NCBI GenBank assembly: GCA_034670405.1
Contig: JAXDDX010000024.1
Coordinates: forward strand, 496,001 to 560,000
From: Hoplostethus atlanticus
Taxonomy: Eukaryota; Chordata; Actinopteri; Trachichthyiformes; Trachichthyidae
Length of the DNA: 64,000 nucleotides
Reading direction: 5' to 3'
Shown here: positions 1 to 9,670 of the stretch, one piece after another
Layout of the letters: each line of letters starts with the position of its first letter
Numbering within the stretch: position 1 is the stretch's first letter
Notes under the pieces: generated by a model
Database searches by the model: none
The model's input: only the letters and a program-made list of their open reading frames with translations
What the model was told of the DNA's origin: nothing
Made by a program: the position numbers and the translations under genes

Positions 1-1094
1 CACAGGCTCTCTCCCCACTGTGGTTGTCACCCCACCTACAGGATAGTCAATGTATGCAATTATAAACCAAATCCTAAAAACAAAAAGTTTCTGCTCCTCA
101 GGACACAATCTTATCATATGAGGGCCTTTGTGTGTATCTGGGGGTCCCTGACATGAAATGGTGTGGGAACCTCTGACTTAAACAAAACTTTCACACTCCT
201 GTTAAATTTCCAAATTCTAGTGAACATTGTGGTGCAGGTTGATCTTTGAAGTCATCATAATGCTGTGACACATTGATCAGTGGGACTTATATACCGTGTT
301 GTGACCTTGGATATCCCAGGCGTTGTGGTTCAGAGAGAGTCATCACCACCTAGTGGAGATCACATGGGACAAACATGAAAGCTCCTGCTCATACATGAAC
401 CATTTTTCTGTACTGGCAGCACATACTGTAATTTAACAGTCTTAAGCTCCCTCTGCCAGCCTAGCGGGTGGTCTATTTATAGTAACATACCCTGAGCAGA
501 GTTGCCAATCCTATTAGGACTTTGCTGGTCAGTGAAAAAGACGGAGAAGCACTGGGAAGGCCCACAATAAGCATACTAATAAGGGGGCAAAAACATTTCT
601 GCCAAGTAAATCCTTTTTTATTTACAGAGGATAGAAATAAATCAAACTGCTGCTTAGCCAACTGACAAACATATACTGTAGATGTATAAATATAGGCTTG
701 ATTAATGCAACCTAAAGAACACCTACACACAGCTACTAAGAGAAAACAGAGCCAAACCAGATAGAAAACAATTTAAGTGCCAGCATAAGACACTAAATAA
801 AAACCTGTAAGATCTTTAAACGTGGAAAAACCTTTGATCTTACCTAACAATCAGAAGCAAATTGATAAACATAGTAACACAATGTTTCTGAAACAACTTT
901 GCCCTAGTAACTTATTAACCACTTTTTCTTACAAAGCCAAATAAAGTACATCTCAAAGTTTAACATCTTATTCCTTTGAGGTATTTTTCCCCCTTTTGAA
1001 CATTTAAGTAACACAACTTGAGCTTTGATGCTACAATTTACTTGAACAATTCAACGCGTACAACAAAAAGTTGCCGACGTCTACCACGGCCTCC
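1..1094. other. 3' UTR and downstream flank of the rbm44-like gene
   Basis: AT-rich non-coding sequence. The right half is the probable 3' UTR of the rbm44-like gene; left of about 600 I see no exon, RNA gene or clear repeat. Open frames here are short and lack family signatures. Confidence 0.6.
617..622 (-). terminator. Candidate poly(A) signal for the rbm44-like gene
   Basis: AATAAA on the minus strand, about 470 bases beyond the stop codon at 1095. It is the first canonical hexamer I see in that direction. It would define a 3' UTR of roughly 0.5 kb; no transcript evidence is available. Confidence 0.4.
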
Positions 1095-1388
1095 TCATGA
1101 CAGCGTGGTGCTCGTCGGCCTCGTCAGTAGCTCGGACGTCATCTCCACAATGGTACTGAGGGGCAAGCCGCTGAGGATGCCCCGGTGCTTAGCCCTCAAC
1201 TCCAGCAGAGCGTCCATGATCGCCTGCCTCCCGACCTCTGGGTGGCGCTGTGTCAGCTGTGCCATCAGAGTATCGAAGCTGCCCATGGTGGCGTAGTGTT
1301 GGGGCACGCAGGTTCCTTTTGCCGTGGGCGAGATGGAAACCAGCTTCCGCTTCTCCAGGCTGGAGAGGAGCAGCTGCTGGGGCATCAA
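1095..1388 (-). CDS. rbm44: rbm44-like last coding exon: C-terminal helical module
   Basis: The acceptor is CTCTGCAG in phase 0 and the frame closes with TGA. It encodes LMPQQLLLSSLEKRKL followed by a helical module with GSFDTLMAQLTQRHPEVGRQ and RGILSGLPLSTIVEMTSELL. The pattern of a hydrophobic helix, an HP turn, ALLELR and then LSGL resembles short C-terminal modules of TTC3/DZIP3-type proteins; that comparison is from memory and uncertain. Confidence 0.8.
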   Translation of the reverse strand: MMPQQLLLSSLEKRKLVSISPTAKGTCVPQHYATMGSFDTLMAQLTQRHPEVGRQAIMDALLELRAKHRGILSGLPLSTIVEMTSELLTRPTSTTLS

Positions 1389-4300
1389 CTGCAGAGTTGA
1401 CACAGGACAGACAGACCTTTCTAGATGATGAATGAGATTAATCCACCCCATCTCAGTCTACCCACCTCTTCATTTGTCCCAAATTCATTGTATACATACA
1501 ATGCTACCCTCGCCACGGTGTACTTTACTGGAAGGATATTGTGGGAATAACAGGAGAATCAATTCTAAACAGTTGAAAATTGATTGAAATAAGAGCAGGT
1601 TGGCATTTTAATGTATGCTGCATTAAAAAAATGGAGGCCAATGATTCATAAAGACCTTTAATTATCTATGAGGTATATAAACATTTGCTGATAAGCAAAG
1701 CAACATGAAATTGACAGATTTTTTTAATGCAGTTTGGAGTAGCATACTGTCCATACAAGAAAATATCATGCATAGTTGTTTTTTTTTAACATACCAGTAC
1801 ATCACCAACCCCAAGATATCCCCAAGAAAACCTAATAAAGATAATAGCTATAAATCATGTTTTGTAAGAGCACCCATCACTTTTTATAAATGATGGATAT
1901 TTAATTGTGGAGCATATTCTTACATTCACTGCAGTGTTACTGGAGTGGGTCTTGGCAGTTTGGGGGTTTGGGGCGTCTCCTGAGGACCCAGGCCTCCTGG
2001 TGGAGGAAGAGGCCTGGCCCTGGCTCCCAGCACTGGGTCTGTTGATGTGCTCCACATGTAAATCATGGCCCTGCATGCTGCAGCCATTCAGCTCTCTCGC
2101 TGCAGCCTCAGCAGACTGGGGGCCACTTACGGTCACTATGGCAACTCTGGAGAACACAACCGGCAGGATAATTGTCACACTGACATTTATGTGCCGAGTT
2201 TGAGGAGGGACCTGCTTGTTGTTATCACTTCTATTACTAGTACAACTGATGAACAAGGAATTTGATTGGTTCATTTGTGTCGACACATAAAGACAGTTCC
2301 ACACTACAGGTTTGAAAGTGCTGAAAACAAAACGTAAGAGGTGGTTATATACAGAACAGTCCAAGCTGAAGAACTGTTGCAGTGCAGCAACATTGGCAAA
2401 CTGCTGTCGTAACACACAAAACTAGCAGGAAAATGGTTGAGTGAGAGAAAGTGGCGTAGAAACAAACTGAGTGTGCTAGAATGGATATCTGGACATGCAG
2501 TCTGGACATTGCACGGTATAACATGCAGACAATGGAGCAGTGACTCACCTCAGATCATTACTGAAAGTGGAGATGCTGACTTCAGAAGCATGGTACTTCT
2601 CAAACCACAGCAGCACATCACCCTGAGAAGACAGAATTATATTTAATGCATGTACTGCCCTCTGGTGGCTAAAAGTGTTACATACATTGCATAAAAGGTT
2701 GAACATTGAACAATTTCCTTTTTTCTTGTTACATGACCACTGTAATGTATGAAGAGATAATATTCATATGAACAATGTTTCTGAAGAACACTGCAAGTGA
2801 ACTATGAATGCCACTTGAGTACTGAGAGGTTTGGAGCTGACATGTAGGGTTCAGACTCACCTCGGTCACATTACTGGGTAGGTCAGTAACACAGAGGAAT
2901 GAGCTCTTGGCCTTCTCCGCCTCGCCGGCTGATTCTGTGGTGACATAAAAGTCAACCAGCAGTCAATCCAAAATGACTTCACACTATGTACATTTGCAGT
3001 TGAAATTCACATCCACTGAGCGTTTACCATGTTTCTTCTCTTTTGCCATCACTGATGAGGCCTCTCCCATCTCAGCAGCCGCTGCAGGCTTCAGGTTCTC
3101 CTCAGCATCATACCACGCCTCGCTTGAGTTGAGCTCCTTGCATGCAGCTGCTGCCAACACATAATCAAAACAGCTTCAATGAAATCAACCACTTCTGGGT
3201 TGGTGGTCTGGGTTGATGGTCTGGGTGCAAAGCTAGTACCGCTCTGTTGGGGGAGAGAGACAGCTTTCTGTGCTTTGCTGCTGCCCACCTTGGGCTGGGG
3301 AGCTGGACATTTCCTCTGCTGACCCTCCTGGGAAATAGAGAACCCATCATTGGCCCTGTGCAAACTAATGAAGCCTAACATTAAGACAATTAAGTGTACA
3401 TTGTAAAACAAACCTGGGAGCCTTTCCCATTTTGACCATGAAGGCCTCCATTTCCTCCACCTACTGTATTATTCTGTCTCTGTGGCTGCTGGGAGCTCCT
3501 ATGAAACACACAAGTGACAGGACAACACACAGCATTACAGCAGCCTGAGAGTCAGTAGCCAAGTCTGTGTGAGACAGGTGGTGAAGTTGCATTAAACCCT
3601 GACACATAGGCATGTTTTAACTGAAGTTGTACTGGATGTGCAAGCATACCTTGCTGGAGCGGTTCCCAACACGTCACCGATGATCTAGACAAGGACAACA
3701 TGAGAGTAGATCACTTCATCACCAGAGTAAGGTATTTCAATATTATTGGTCTGGCAGTCTGACCTGTTCAGGGATGTAGTGAGTCTCAGTGGTCATCTTT
3801 TGGGAGTCCACAGACAGAGGTTTGAGCTGGTCCAGAGGCACCCCTGCCAGGATCTTATCCCTCGTCTCATTATAGCCAGCATCCAGCTTTTGCAGGACAC
3901 TCACAATGTTTGCAGGAGGGCCCTCTGGTCTGCAGAGAGAAGGGAGTAATACAAACTAAAAGGACAGTGGTGCAGCAGTCATACGCACTAGTTATCTTCC
4001 TTTTGCATTGCCACCTGGATGATGTATTACATTAGGACTCAACATCCATTAACTTTGACTGTGAAAGAACAATTCTGAAACTGAAAGGACAGCAACAGAG
4101 AGGCAAAATACTGACCGATATTGATTGATGTCCCCTTGCACTAGGGTGAGTCGGTCTCCCTCAGCGGAGGTATAGTAGCGTCTCCAGCAGTGCTGCCTGC
4201 ACATGCTGTATTGCAGGGCTAGGAGGCGCAGCTCTGCTCGCTGGGCACGCTGGACACAGTCACAACCCTCCTCAGCACCGCAATCCTTTCGCGCTGTGCC

Positions 4301-7300
4301 ACCCGAACTGGAGTAAAAATCAAGGGTAGGGTTAGTCCTACAACGGAGCAAGTGTACATGTTTGAGAACAAAAACAATGGGAAATCTACGTGTCTTGATT
4401 TGATAGAGCACCTTGTCATTTCCTCTTTCCGTTCTTTCTGTTCCTCTTGAGCAAACTTGAGTTTGATGAATTCCTAAAACGTTAAAACAGAAGCAGGTAA
4501 CATACTGCTGGAGCTATCATCAATGACAGCTCTTTTGTTTCTACCTTACCTCAGCCAGATAGTCCAGATCTGCCATATGGACCTCAGTAATGACATTTTT
4601 GTCGGTTCTGGCTGGACCCTCCGTTTGGGTGGCAGCTGAGGTGCATAGTGCCAGGCTCTGCTCAGTGCCAACTGAAACATCACAGGTAGTAACGCGGGGC
4701 AAAGGGGAAGTGGACCTTTCTGCAGTGGTCTGTTTGACTGCTATCACCTTGACAGGAGATGGATCGCCCTCCAGGGTCTCACTGTTGGCTGCCAGTGCTT
4801 TACTACTCTTGGTGACGAGAGCAGGATGAACCCCACCGACACACGGTTCTAGCCTTTCACTGAACCTACGTGTAAGGATGCTCTTATCCTCCATGATGCT
4901 GTGGAAGTCTTCATTCCGCTCCTCACACCTTGAGCTAGCCTCCTCCCCGCTGGTCATGTTGGCAGAGCAGTCATCATTGCTGTGGTTCCAGTCAGGTTGA
5001 TAGAACCAGTAATCATAACAGCCGTCCTTTGTGCCCTCAGCTGGGCCAGGGGGAGTCTCCCCAGTGCTCAGCAGCTCTGAACTTCCCTTGGTGGCCAGCA
5101 GGGAGTCGTCATGCTCTGGCTCCGACTGGATAATACTCGTGTCACAGCACTCGGTACAATCCATTTGGACACTGTCAAGGCTGTAGTACTCAGTAGTCTC
5201 CTGGTTGATGGCTGGACATTTTGAACTGCAACATAAAAATTAAATACATATGAAGTCATTTCACACATAAGGTGAAACCCAAGAAGTGTCCTTTTGGTGA
5301 AACATTTAGTCTAGTGTGTAGTCACCAACATTTATGAATACCCAGATTCTGCGCCCGAATTGAACGTAAAATGGCTTCTAGTTAATAAAGCTCTTCAAGT
5401 CTTCTGAAAACCCAGATTAAGAGCCAATTACCCAGATTCTGAGCACTGAATCAAACCTCCAAATGGACACGAGAGTTGTGACATCAAGTCACAAAGCAAT
5501 GGATACCTACAATTATTCTTTGTATTAGGATGGGAGTCGCTCTAGTTCTTCATATATGAAATCGGTATAAGATCTAGACGAGGTTCTCATAGTGATGTGA
5601 CTTTGTTGACTAGGATCAGTAACTGATATCAGTGGCAAACTATTTTTGAATATGTAGGCATGTATGCTAGAAAGGTAAATTATCATTTTCAGAAACAGAT
5701 GCACATCGAATACGAACGTTGGGGACAAGCTGCAAGAATTCAACAAATTACATGTAAACCACAAGATGCATACTCACTGTAACTGACTGGTTTCATCACA
5801 GTCAGAGTAACCACTCTGGCCTGGAATCGTTGAAGACTGGCTTACTAACTTGGGCTTCCCCCCCTGTCTGTGTCTCTCTAGCTCCATGTCCAGAGAGAAG
5901 CTAGCCTGGGCTGATGGATGCTTGTGCACAGACATCCTGCTACTACCGCAGTCCTTCTGCCTTGACGGTCCTTCTCCCATCAGCTGGGACTGCAGCGGGC
6001 CCTTCAAATCACAATCCGGGTTTACTCGTCTTTTTACCGAAACGGGAACTGTACATTTCTAACTTACGACCTTCTGAGTACTGGATAGTTAACTGTATAG
6101 CATATAAATGATCGGTAAGTTGAAGACCTTGGATTTGTGTACCTCCGGATGGCTTGGTTCCTCTGTAACGTGGCTGCTGTTGTAGGCTGTATGGAAGCTG
6201 TCCTGCTTGGTAAGGCACTGCTTCTGCCTCACATGGTCTTCATCTGTAAAGGGGCAGTTTTTGTAAGACAGGTAAAGAAACAATAATATGTTGCAGCTAT
6301 TCTAGTATTAAAAGGTACGTCTTTGCATACTGAGTGACTGTAACAAATCCCGGTTGAGAAGAGTTTTGCTTTATATACAGCGTTGAAAGAAAAATGAGCA
6401 AAATGTAATTTGAGTACTTCTTCAGTAATGTAATTTTAGAAAGAATAATGAGCATCAACTGCAGAGTATGTGGTTTTCTAATACGCGTGTTACAACGCTG
6501 GCATTGCTTTGCTCCCGATGGACAGCTGATTCCACAAGTAACACAAAAAACCACTCCATAAAAAGAAGGCCTTCTGGATCTGAGAACGTCAAAAACCGTC
6601 AAATTAAAAAGTCTTAAATTACTTTATATGATGTGTTATTTCAATTCACTGCATTCACTGTGACACATACTTGTCTAAGCTGGATGACATTATCGGCTGG
6701 GGATGAATGTTGCCTCCAACGTTGTCTGCATTGGTCGTAAAAGAGTTACTCATCGACTCTAAATGATGCACAAAACTATTAATAAAAGGTTAAAGTAGTT
6801 TAACAGACTCACACTTGTTATAAACAAGTTGCCCGGACAATTGTAGGGCAGGATGTCTTCGAAGAAATCTGCGAAGCCCCCCTCCATCTAAGAGGCAGGA
6901 AATCAGTCATTTGAATTTGGCAAATCTATAGACATACTTTTAGTTCAGATTAAAATGCAATATGGAACAGACATAACAGACATAACTCTAGCCCCCGTAC
7001 GTGCTGTGCTGTTCTCTTTTATAAGGAGAGAACATCATTCCAAAAAAAACATTCAGAAATTGAACAATTTAAGGCTGCCTTGGTTAGTGGCAAAAGGTAC
7101 ACACCTCGTAGAACATGACTTAAGACCGCTGACGAATTGATAAGGCCTACTCTTTAATATGAAGATCAAGAACCGTGTAATTCCATGACATTTTTACTTC
7201 TAGAATTGGTTTGGTTTTATTCCTCTTACACCAAAAAAACAAAAAAACACTGGTGGGCAGTAGCAAGATGGGAGAACCAATTCTAGAAGTTTAAATTTTA

Positions 7301-8240
7301 TGGAAACAATGTGCTGCTTGTTGAAGCACATGTATGCCAGATTGTCCAGCGGGTCTTGGCGATATGTAAGACAGGGGCTCTCAAGTGTTTGGCTTGAATG
7401 GAAACGTGCAGAGGCACATGTTTGAGAACTAATCTTCTAAGTCATGTTATATGAGGTTGCTGATAAACAAGGTAACATGGAATTTGGCATCTCTCCATAC
7501 AAGAGAGAACAGAAGGTACTGGGGCCAGCATGGCTCTTGAAAATCTATACAGGTTTGCATTGTCAACTAGATTCTCGTCATCTTGATGAGATCCAGACAT
7601 GGTTATGGTCTACACTACCTGTAGCCTCACTGTAAGCTACCTTGTATGAACTTCCGGTCCTCCGGAAGCAAAGAGAGATACCAGCCCAGCAGTTTTGGGT
7701 CAGTTAACTCAAGGATGCAGGAAGCTTTCACCAAATCAAACACAGACCTGTGAAGTGCAGAATAATACCCCTGCTTGGTCAACAAGTCGATGCTGGTTAT
7801 TCAGTTATTAAGTTAATAAGAACATGCACTGAAGCTGTGTACCTCTGCAGAAGGAATTTCCTGCGGTCTTCTGTTGAAGAGACTATAGTGAGATGAATGA
7901 TTGCAAACTTCGTCCAGGGACATGTACAAGTATTACTAATCTATAGGTAACTGAGAAATAAAAGTACAATCCACCCAGGAACATTTACCACCCCACGTCC
8001 CATAGTTACAGATTAGATAATACCAGCGAGTCGACAGACCTCTCGTTTTGAACTGTACAGTTGCATTGGGGACTTACTTGGACCTGGCTTTTCAATCACG
8101 GGATTGTGAAACAAAAATGGTACCATGTGTACCGAAGTGCACTGAAGTGGGACTGTCCCATGGGCATTATAAGGCGAGAGTGCTGGTCTATCGCCCACCG
8201 TCCACCCGTCGCTGGGTAAAAGTGGAAAGGGAGACCACAT
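1095..8240 (-). CDS. rbm44: RBM44-like RNA-binding protein gene (whole coding span, about 20 exons)
   Basis: Joined exons give about 1,000 residues, close to my recollection of roughly 1,050 for vertebrate RBM44. In order the protein has an unfamiliar N-terminal module, a Cys-x2-Cys cluster, a long acidic Ser/Thr-rich exon ending HMADLDYLAE, a short charged coiled coil (EFIKLKFAQEEQKERKEEM), a conserved segment around ALQYSMCRQHCWRRYYTS, a single RRM (RNP2-like LCVTDLP) and a C-terminal helical module containing GILSGLPLSTIVEM. The DLDYLAE and CRQHCWR segments are what I recognise as RBM44. Mammalian RBM44 is a germ-cell protein of intercellular bridges (established knowledge); the same role here is inference. 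The family call from the RRM onward is firmer than for the exons above 6.1 kb, where two junctions do not resolve. Any RRM protein with this coiled coil would be the alternative. Confidence 0.72.
1924..2146 (-). CDS. rbm44: rbm44-like exon: second half of the RRM and Ser-rich linker
   Basis: Acceptor TTCTCCAG and donor AAT|GTAAGA. It encodes RVAIVTVSGPQSAEAAAREL and NGCSMQGHDLHVEHINRP, the RNP1 strand, alpha-2 and beta-4 of an RRM, then a Ser/Gly/Pro-rich tail. It begins with one base completing a split Arg codon, matching the preceding exon. Confidence 0.85.
2549..2622 (-). CDS. rbm44: rbm44-like exon: RRM alpha-1 region
   Basis: 74 bases between TTCTCAG and AG|GTGAGT. It encodes GDVLLWFEKYHASEVSIS then TFSNDL, the first helix and second strand of the RRM. 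It ends in phase 2, as the next exon requires. Confidence 0.85.
2656..2669 (-). promoter_or_regulatory. CTCF-like motif
   Basis: The minus strand reads GCCACCAGAGGGCA, a close match to the CTCF core as I know it. It lies in an rbm44-like intron. Such motifs can also be carried by SINEs. Confidence 0.4.
2861..2934 (-). CDS. rbm44: rbm44-like exon: RRM beta-1 (RNP2)
   Basis: 74 bases with acceptor CACCACAG and donor GAG|GTGAGT. It encodes SAGEAEKAKSSFLCVTDLPS then NVTE. The LCVTDLP stretch is the RNP2 strand that opens the RRM. Confidence 0.85.
3028..3136 (-). CDS. rbm44: rbm44-like exon upstream of the RRM
   Basis: It encodes ELNSSEAWYDAEENLKPAAA followed by an Ala/Glu-rich stretch ending KEKKH, and closes with CATG|GTAAAC in phase 1 as the next exon needs. 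The acceptor could be AAG at 3137 or a CAG about 12 bases upstream; both keep the frame with different upstream donors. Confidence 0.75.
3289..3327 (-). CDS. rbm44: rbm44-like micro-exon (39 bases, 3' boundary uncertain)
   Basis: Acceptor TATTTCCCAG, frame EGQQRKCPAPQPK, donor AAG|GTGGGC in phase 0. A longer version ending at about 3240 (GAGCG|GTACTA) is also in phase if the next exon starts at its alternative acceptor. I cannot tell which is used, or whether both are. Confidence 0.55.
3414..3498 (-). CDS. rbm44: rbm44-like exon: Gln/Gly/Asn-rich linker
   Basis: 85 bases, acceptor TTTCATAG and donor CAG|GTTTGT. It encodes SSQQPQRQNNTVGGGNGGLH then GQNGKGSQ, a low-complexity linker. Phases match both neighbours. 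Confidence 0.7.
3650..3684 (-). CDS. rbm44: rbm44-like micro-exon (35 bases)
   Basis: Acceptor TTGTCTAG, donor AAG|GTATGC. It encodes IIGDVLGTAPA plus two bases of a split Arg codon completed by the next exon. Confidence 0.7.
3764..3929 (-). CDS. rbm44: rbm44-like exon: conserved central region
   Basis: 166 bases, acceptor CTCTGCAG and donor CAG|GTCAGA. It encodes PEGPPANIVSVLQKLDAGYN, ETRDKILAGVPLDQLKPLSV and DSQKMTTETHYIPEQ. The pattern suggests two amphipathic helices; no named domain is recognised. Confidence 0.8.
4116..4307 (-). CDS. rbm44: rbm44-like exon: conserved CRQHCWR segment
   Basis: 192 bases, acceptor TTACTCCAG and donor CG|GTCAGT. It encodes CDCVQRAQRAELRLLALQYS then MCRQHCWRRYYTSAEGDR, rich in Cys, His and Arg. 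This is one of the two segments I used to assign the gene to RBM44. Confidence 0.82.
4412..4473 (-). CDS. rbm44: rbm44-like exon: charged coiled coil
   Basis: 62 bases, acceptor AACGTTTTAG and donor AAG|GTGCTC. It encodes EFIKLKFAQEEQKERKEEMT, a strongly charged helix expected to form a short coiled coil directly after DLDYLAE. Confidence 0.8.
4550..5225 (-). CDS. rbm44: rbm44-like large acidic exon
   Basis: 676 bases, acceptor TTATGTTGCAG and donor GAG|GTAAGG. It is Ser/Thr/Glu-rich and mostly disordered by composition. It holds TTCDVSVGTEQSLALCTSAA then TQTEGP and closes with ITEVHMADLDYLAE. The Val-Ser-Val-Gly-Thr and Thr-Gln-Thr motifs resemble LC8-type or scaffold-binding peptides, but that is only a suggestion. 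It is the longest exon of the gene. Confidence 0.85.
5778..6058 (-). CDS. rbm44: rbm44-like exon, basic Ser/Gln-rich
   Basis: 281 bases, acceptor GTAAGTTAG and donor CA|GTGAGT, phase 0 to phase 2. It encodes KCTVPVSVKRRVNPDCDLKG, PLQSQLMGEGPSRQKDCGSS and, near the end, SGYSDCDETSQL. No domain is recognised. Confidence 0.7.
6143..6243 (-). CDS. rbm44: rbm44-like exon, polar
   Basis: Acceptor CCTTTACAG and donor GAG|GTACAC in phase 0. It encodes DEDHVRQKQCLTKQDSFHTA then YNSSHVTEEPSHPE. It needs a phase 1 donor upstream, which I could not identify in the Cys-rich exon. Confidence 0.6.
6470..6579 (-). CDS. rbm44: rbm44-like exon: Cys-rich (possible zinc-binding) segment, 3' end uncertain
   Basis: Acceptor CGTTCTCAG at 6580. 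In the frame set by the previous exon it encodes SRRPSFYGVVFCVTCGISC then PSGAKQCQRCNTRIRKP. Two Cys-x2-Cys pairs (CVTC and CQRC) about a dozen residues apart look like a small zinc ribbon. The donor is not clear: CTGCA|GTTGAT is the nearest GT but gives the wrong phase for the next exon, so the right-hand boundary shown is approximate. Confidence 0.55.
6671..6748 (-). CDS. rbm44: rbm44-like exon, N-terminal linker
   Basis: 78 bases, donor AA|GTATGT in phase 2, exactly what the Cys-rich exon needs. It encodes NSFTTNADNVGGNIHPQPIM then SSSLD. The acceptor CGATGAG has a weak pyrimidine tract, so the left end of the exon in transcript order is tentative. Confidence 0.55.
6815..6887 (-). CDS. rbm44: rbm44-like exon: N-terminal helical module, part 3
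   Basis: Acceptor TTTCCTGCCTCTTAG. In phase with the exon at 7641 it encodes DGGGLRRFLRRHPALQLSG then QLVYN. The donor may be CAA|GTGTGA or, two bases on, the stronger AGT|GTGAGT; only the first stays open into the next exon. Confidence 0.62.
7196..7290. repeat. Inverted repeat in an rbm44-like intron
   Basis: The 16-base arm ACTTCTAGAATTGGTT at 7196-7211 is repeated as its reverse complement at 7275-7290, with a 63-base spacer. It may be a small fold-back transposon remnant. Confidence 0.6.
7641..7747 (-). CDS. rbm44: rbm44-like exon: N-terminal helical module, part 2
   Basis: 107 bases, acceptor CACTTCACAG and donor CAAG|GTAGCT. It encodes SVFDLVKASCILELTDPKLL then GWYLSLLPEDRKFIQ. Phase matches both the previous and next exon. 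Strongly helical by pattern; family unknown to me. Confidence 0.68.
7843..7940 (-). CDS. rbm44: rbm44-like exon: N-terminal helical module, part 1 (5' boundary uncertain)
   Basis: The donor CAGAG|GTACAC is in phase 2, matching the next exon. The frame encodes CPWTKFAIIHLTIVSSTEDR then RKFLLQ. Candidate acceptors at 7941 and 7936 give phase 0 or a one-base start, but the upstream exon leaves phase 1, so this junction is unresolved. Confidence 0.5.
8078..8240 (-). CDS. rbm44: rbm44-like first coding exon with probable start codon
   Basis: Acceptor GACTATTTGCAG is followed by AACATG, and the exon ends CCAA|GTAAGT, a near-perfect donor. The frame starts MWSPFPLLPSDGWTVGDRPA and ends HNPVIEKPGP. 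I chose this ATG because the other frames of this stretch hit stop codons. The reading stays tentative because its phase 1 end does not match the acceptors near 7940. Confidence 0.45.
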
Positions 8241-8413
8241 GTTCTGCAAATAGTCTAAGTTTTGAAACAATCGGAAAACGCGGATTTGCCTTGGCTACAC
8301 AGCGGTGTTAGCTAGCTAGCTGCGTCTCCCCCACTAAATCTGCTAATCACTTGAATTAGTACCCTGCGGTGTTGCTAAATTGCAGCCAATCTGGTTGTTT
8401 TGAAGTAACTCAC

Positions 8414-8510
8414 AGTGCCAGGAGGAGGCGCTACAGGACGCAGGTCAGCTACGATGAAGGCGATAATGCCAGAGAGAAGCAGGAGCTGCTAGCTTGCTAA
8501 CGTCATAACA
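8414..8510 (-). promoter_or_regulatory. Probable non-coding first exon and promoter of the rbm44-like gene
   Basis: A strong donor (ACT|GTGAGT) closes a CpG-containing stretch without an ATG, directly upstream of the first coding exon. The transcription start would lie near 8510. No TATA box is evident. An E-box CACGTG lies about 80 bases further upstream. Confidence 0.4.
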
Positions 8511-9670
8511 ACTGTGGGGAAAAAAGACAGTTAATGTAGCATTTTTAAATGATCTAAATACAGACATATTTAATTAAAAAAAAGAAAACACGTGGGTAGA
8601 AGTGGGTAAATGGGCCATAAGTGTACAAGATTGTGGAATATAGGTTCAACTTACATTAGTTGTTACATGTATTCAAGAGGCAGAAGTGGAGGGAAAGCAG
8701 GGTTGCCAGATCGGAATGAGAATTTTCAGTCCAATCACAACTCAAAACCAGCCCAGTCGTGAAAAAATCTCCCCAAAGTGTTTAATTGTCTGGAAAGTGC
8801 GGGGAACTACCATAGTGTATGAATTCATGAACCATTTTCCCCCTGCAACAAATAAGATATGGCAGTTGCAACTCATGGATACAAAGAATGAAGTCAGACA
8901 ACATCAACAAAACAATTTTCCACAAGCATCCTTGTGTAACAGACAAGTCGAAGTTCCCATGTATGTGGACAACAACAAAAACACAAATGCGATTTGTGAA
9001 TAATCTCATGCCACCTAGTGATAATTCTTGAAAACACTGATTTCATTCCTTCCTTCCTTCCTTCCTTCCTCCTTGGAATGCTTCAACTTCCAGCTAAAAT
9101 GATCAATAGCCTGATTACTTGACAAGCCTGCTGGCTAAACTTGAACAGTTTAGTACTTTCACTGATTAAGAATATGCAACTGATCACACTGCTAGTGCCA
9201 GGAGTAGGACTACGTCATGAGGCCTCCACCCAGACCAGTGAAGTCTGGACCCTTATGAGCCAATTAGACTCAGAGGGCAGATGGAGCAAGACATCCTGTT
9301 TGAGGGAAATCATCTAATTTCTAGTAAACGTCCAATCACAAGACCCACATGCAGCAAGCCTAATAGTAAGCAATTAGTAAGGCACTAAACAGTTTATATA
9401 CTTCCTGGTCTCACAGCTTTTTCTATTTTTCAATGACGTTTTTAAATTGATATGAGACAATGGGTAAGATGTTGTTACTTCATGGATGTTTACAATCACT
9501 CTAAGATGTCTTCACAGCATTTTGAAAATATAAAATGTGTATTTTTTAAATACGTTTTCCCGAGAGTATTTCAAAGTGCATTTATTTACATTTGTTTGAC
9601 TATTTGTAACTTACAAGATACATTATCATGCATTCGCACATCTCTTCACAAGCATTTTCAGACTGTTACA

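Noticed and set aside
6812-6887. A start MEGGFADFFEDILPYNCP on the minus strand as the rbm44-like initiator
   Set aside because: The exon reads in a different frame (DGGGLRRFLRRHPAL) when joined to the preceding exon, whose own coding frame and splice phase agree with it.
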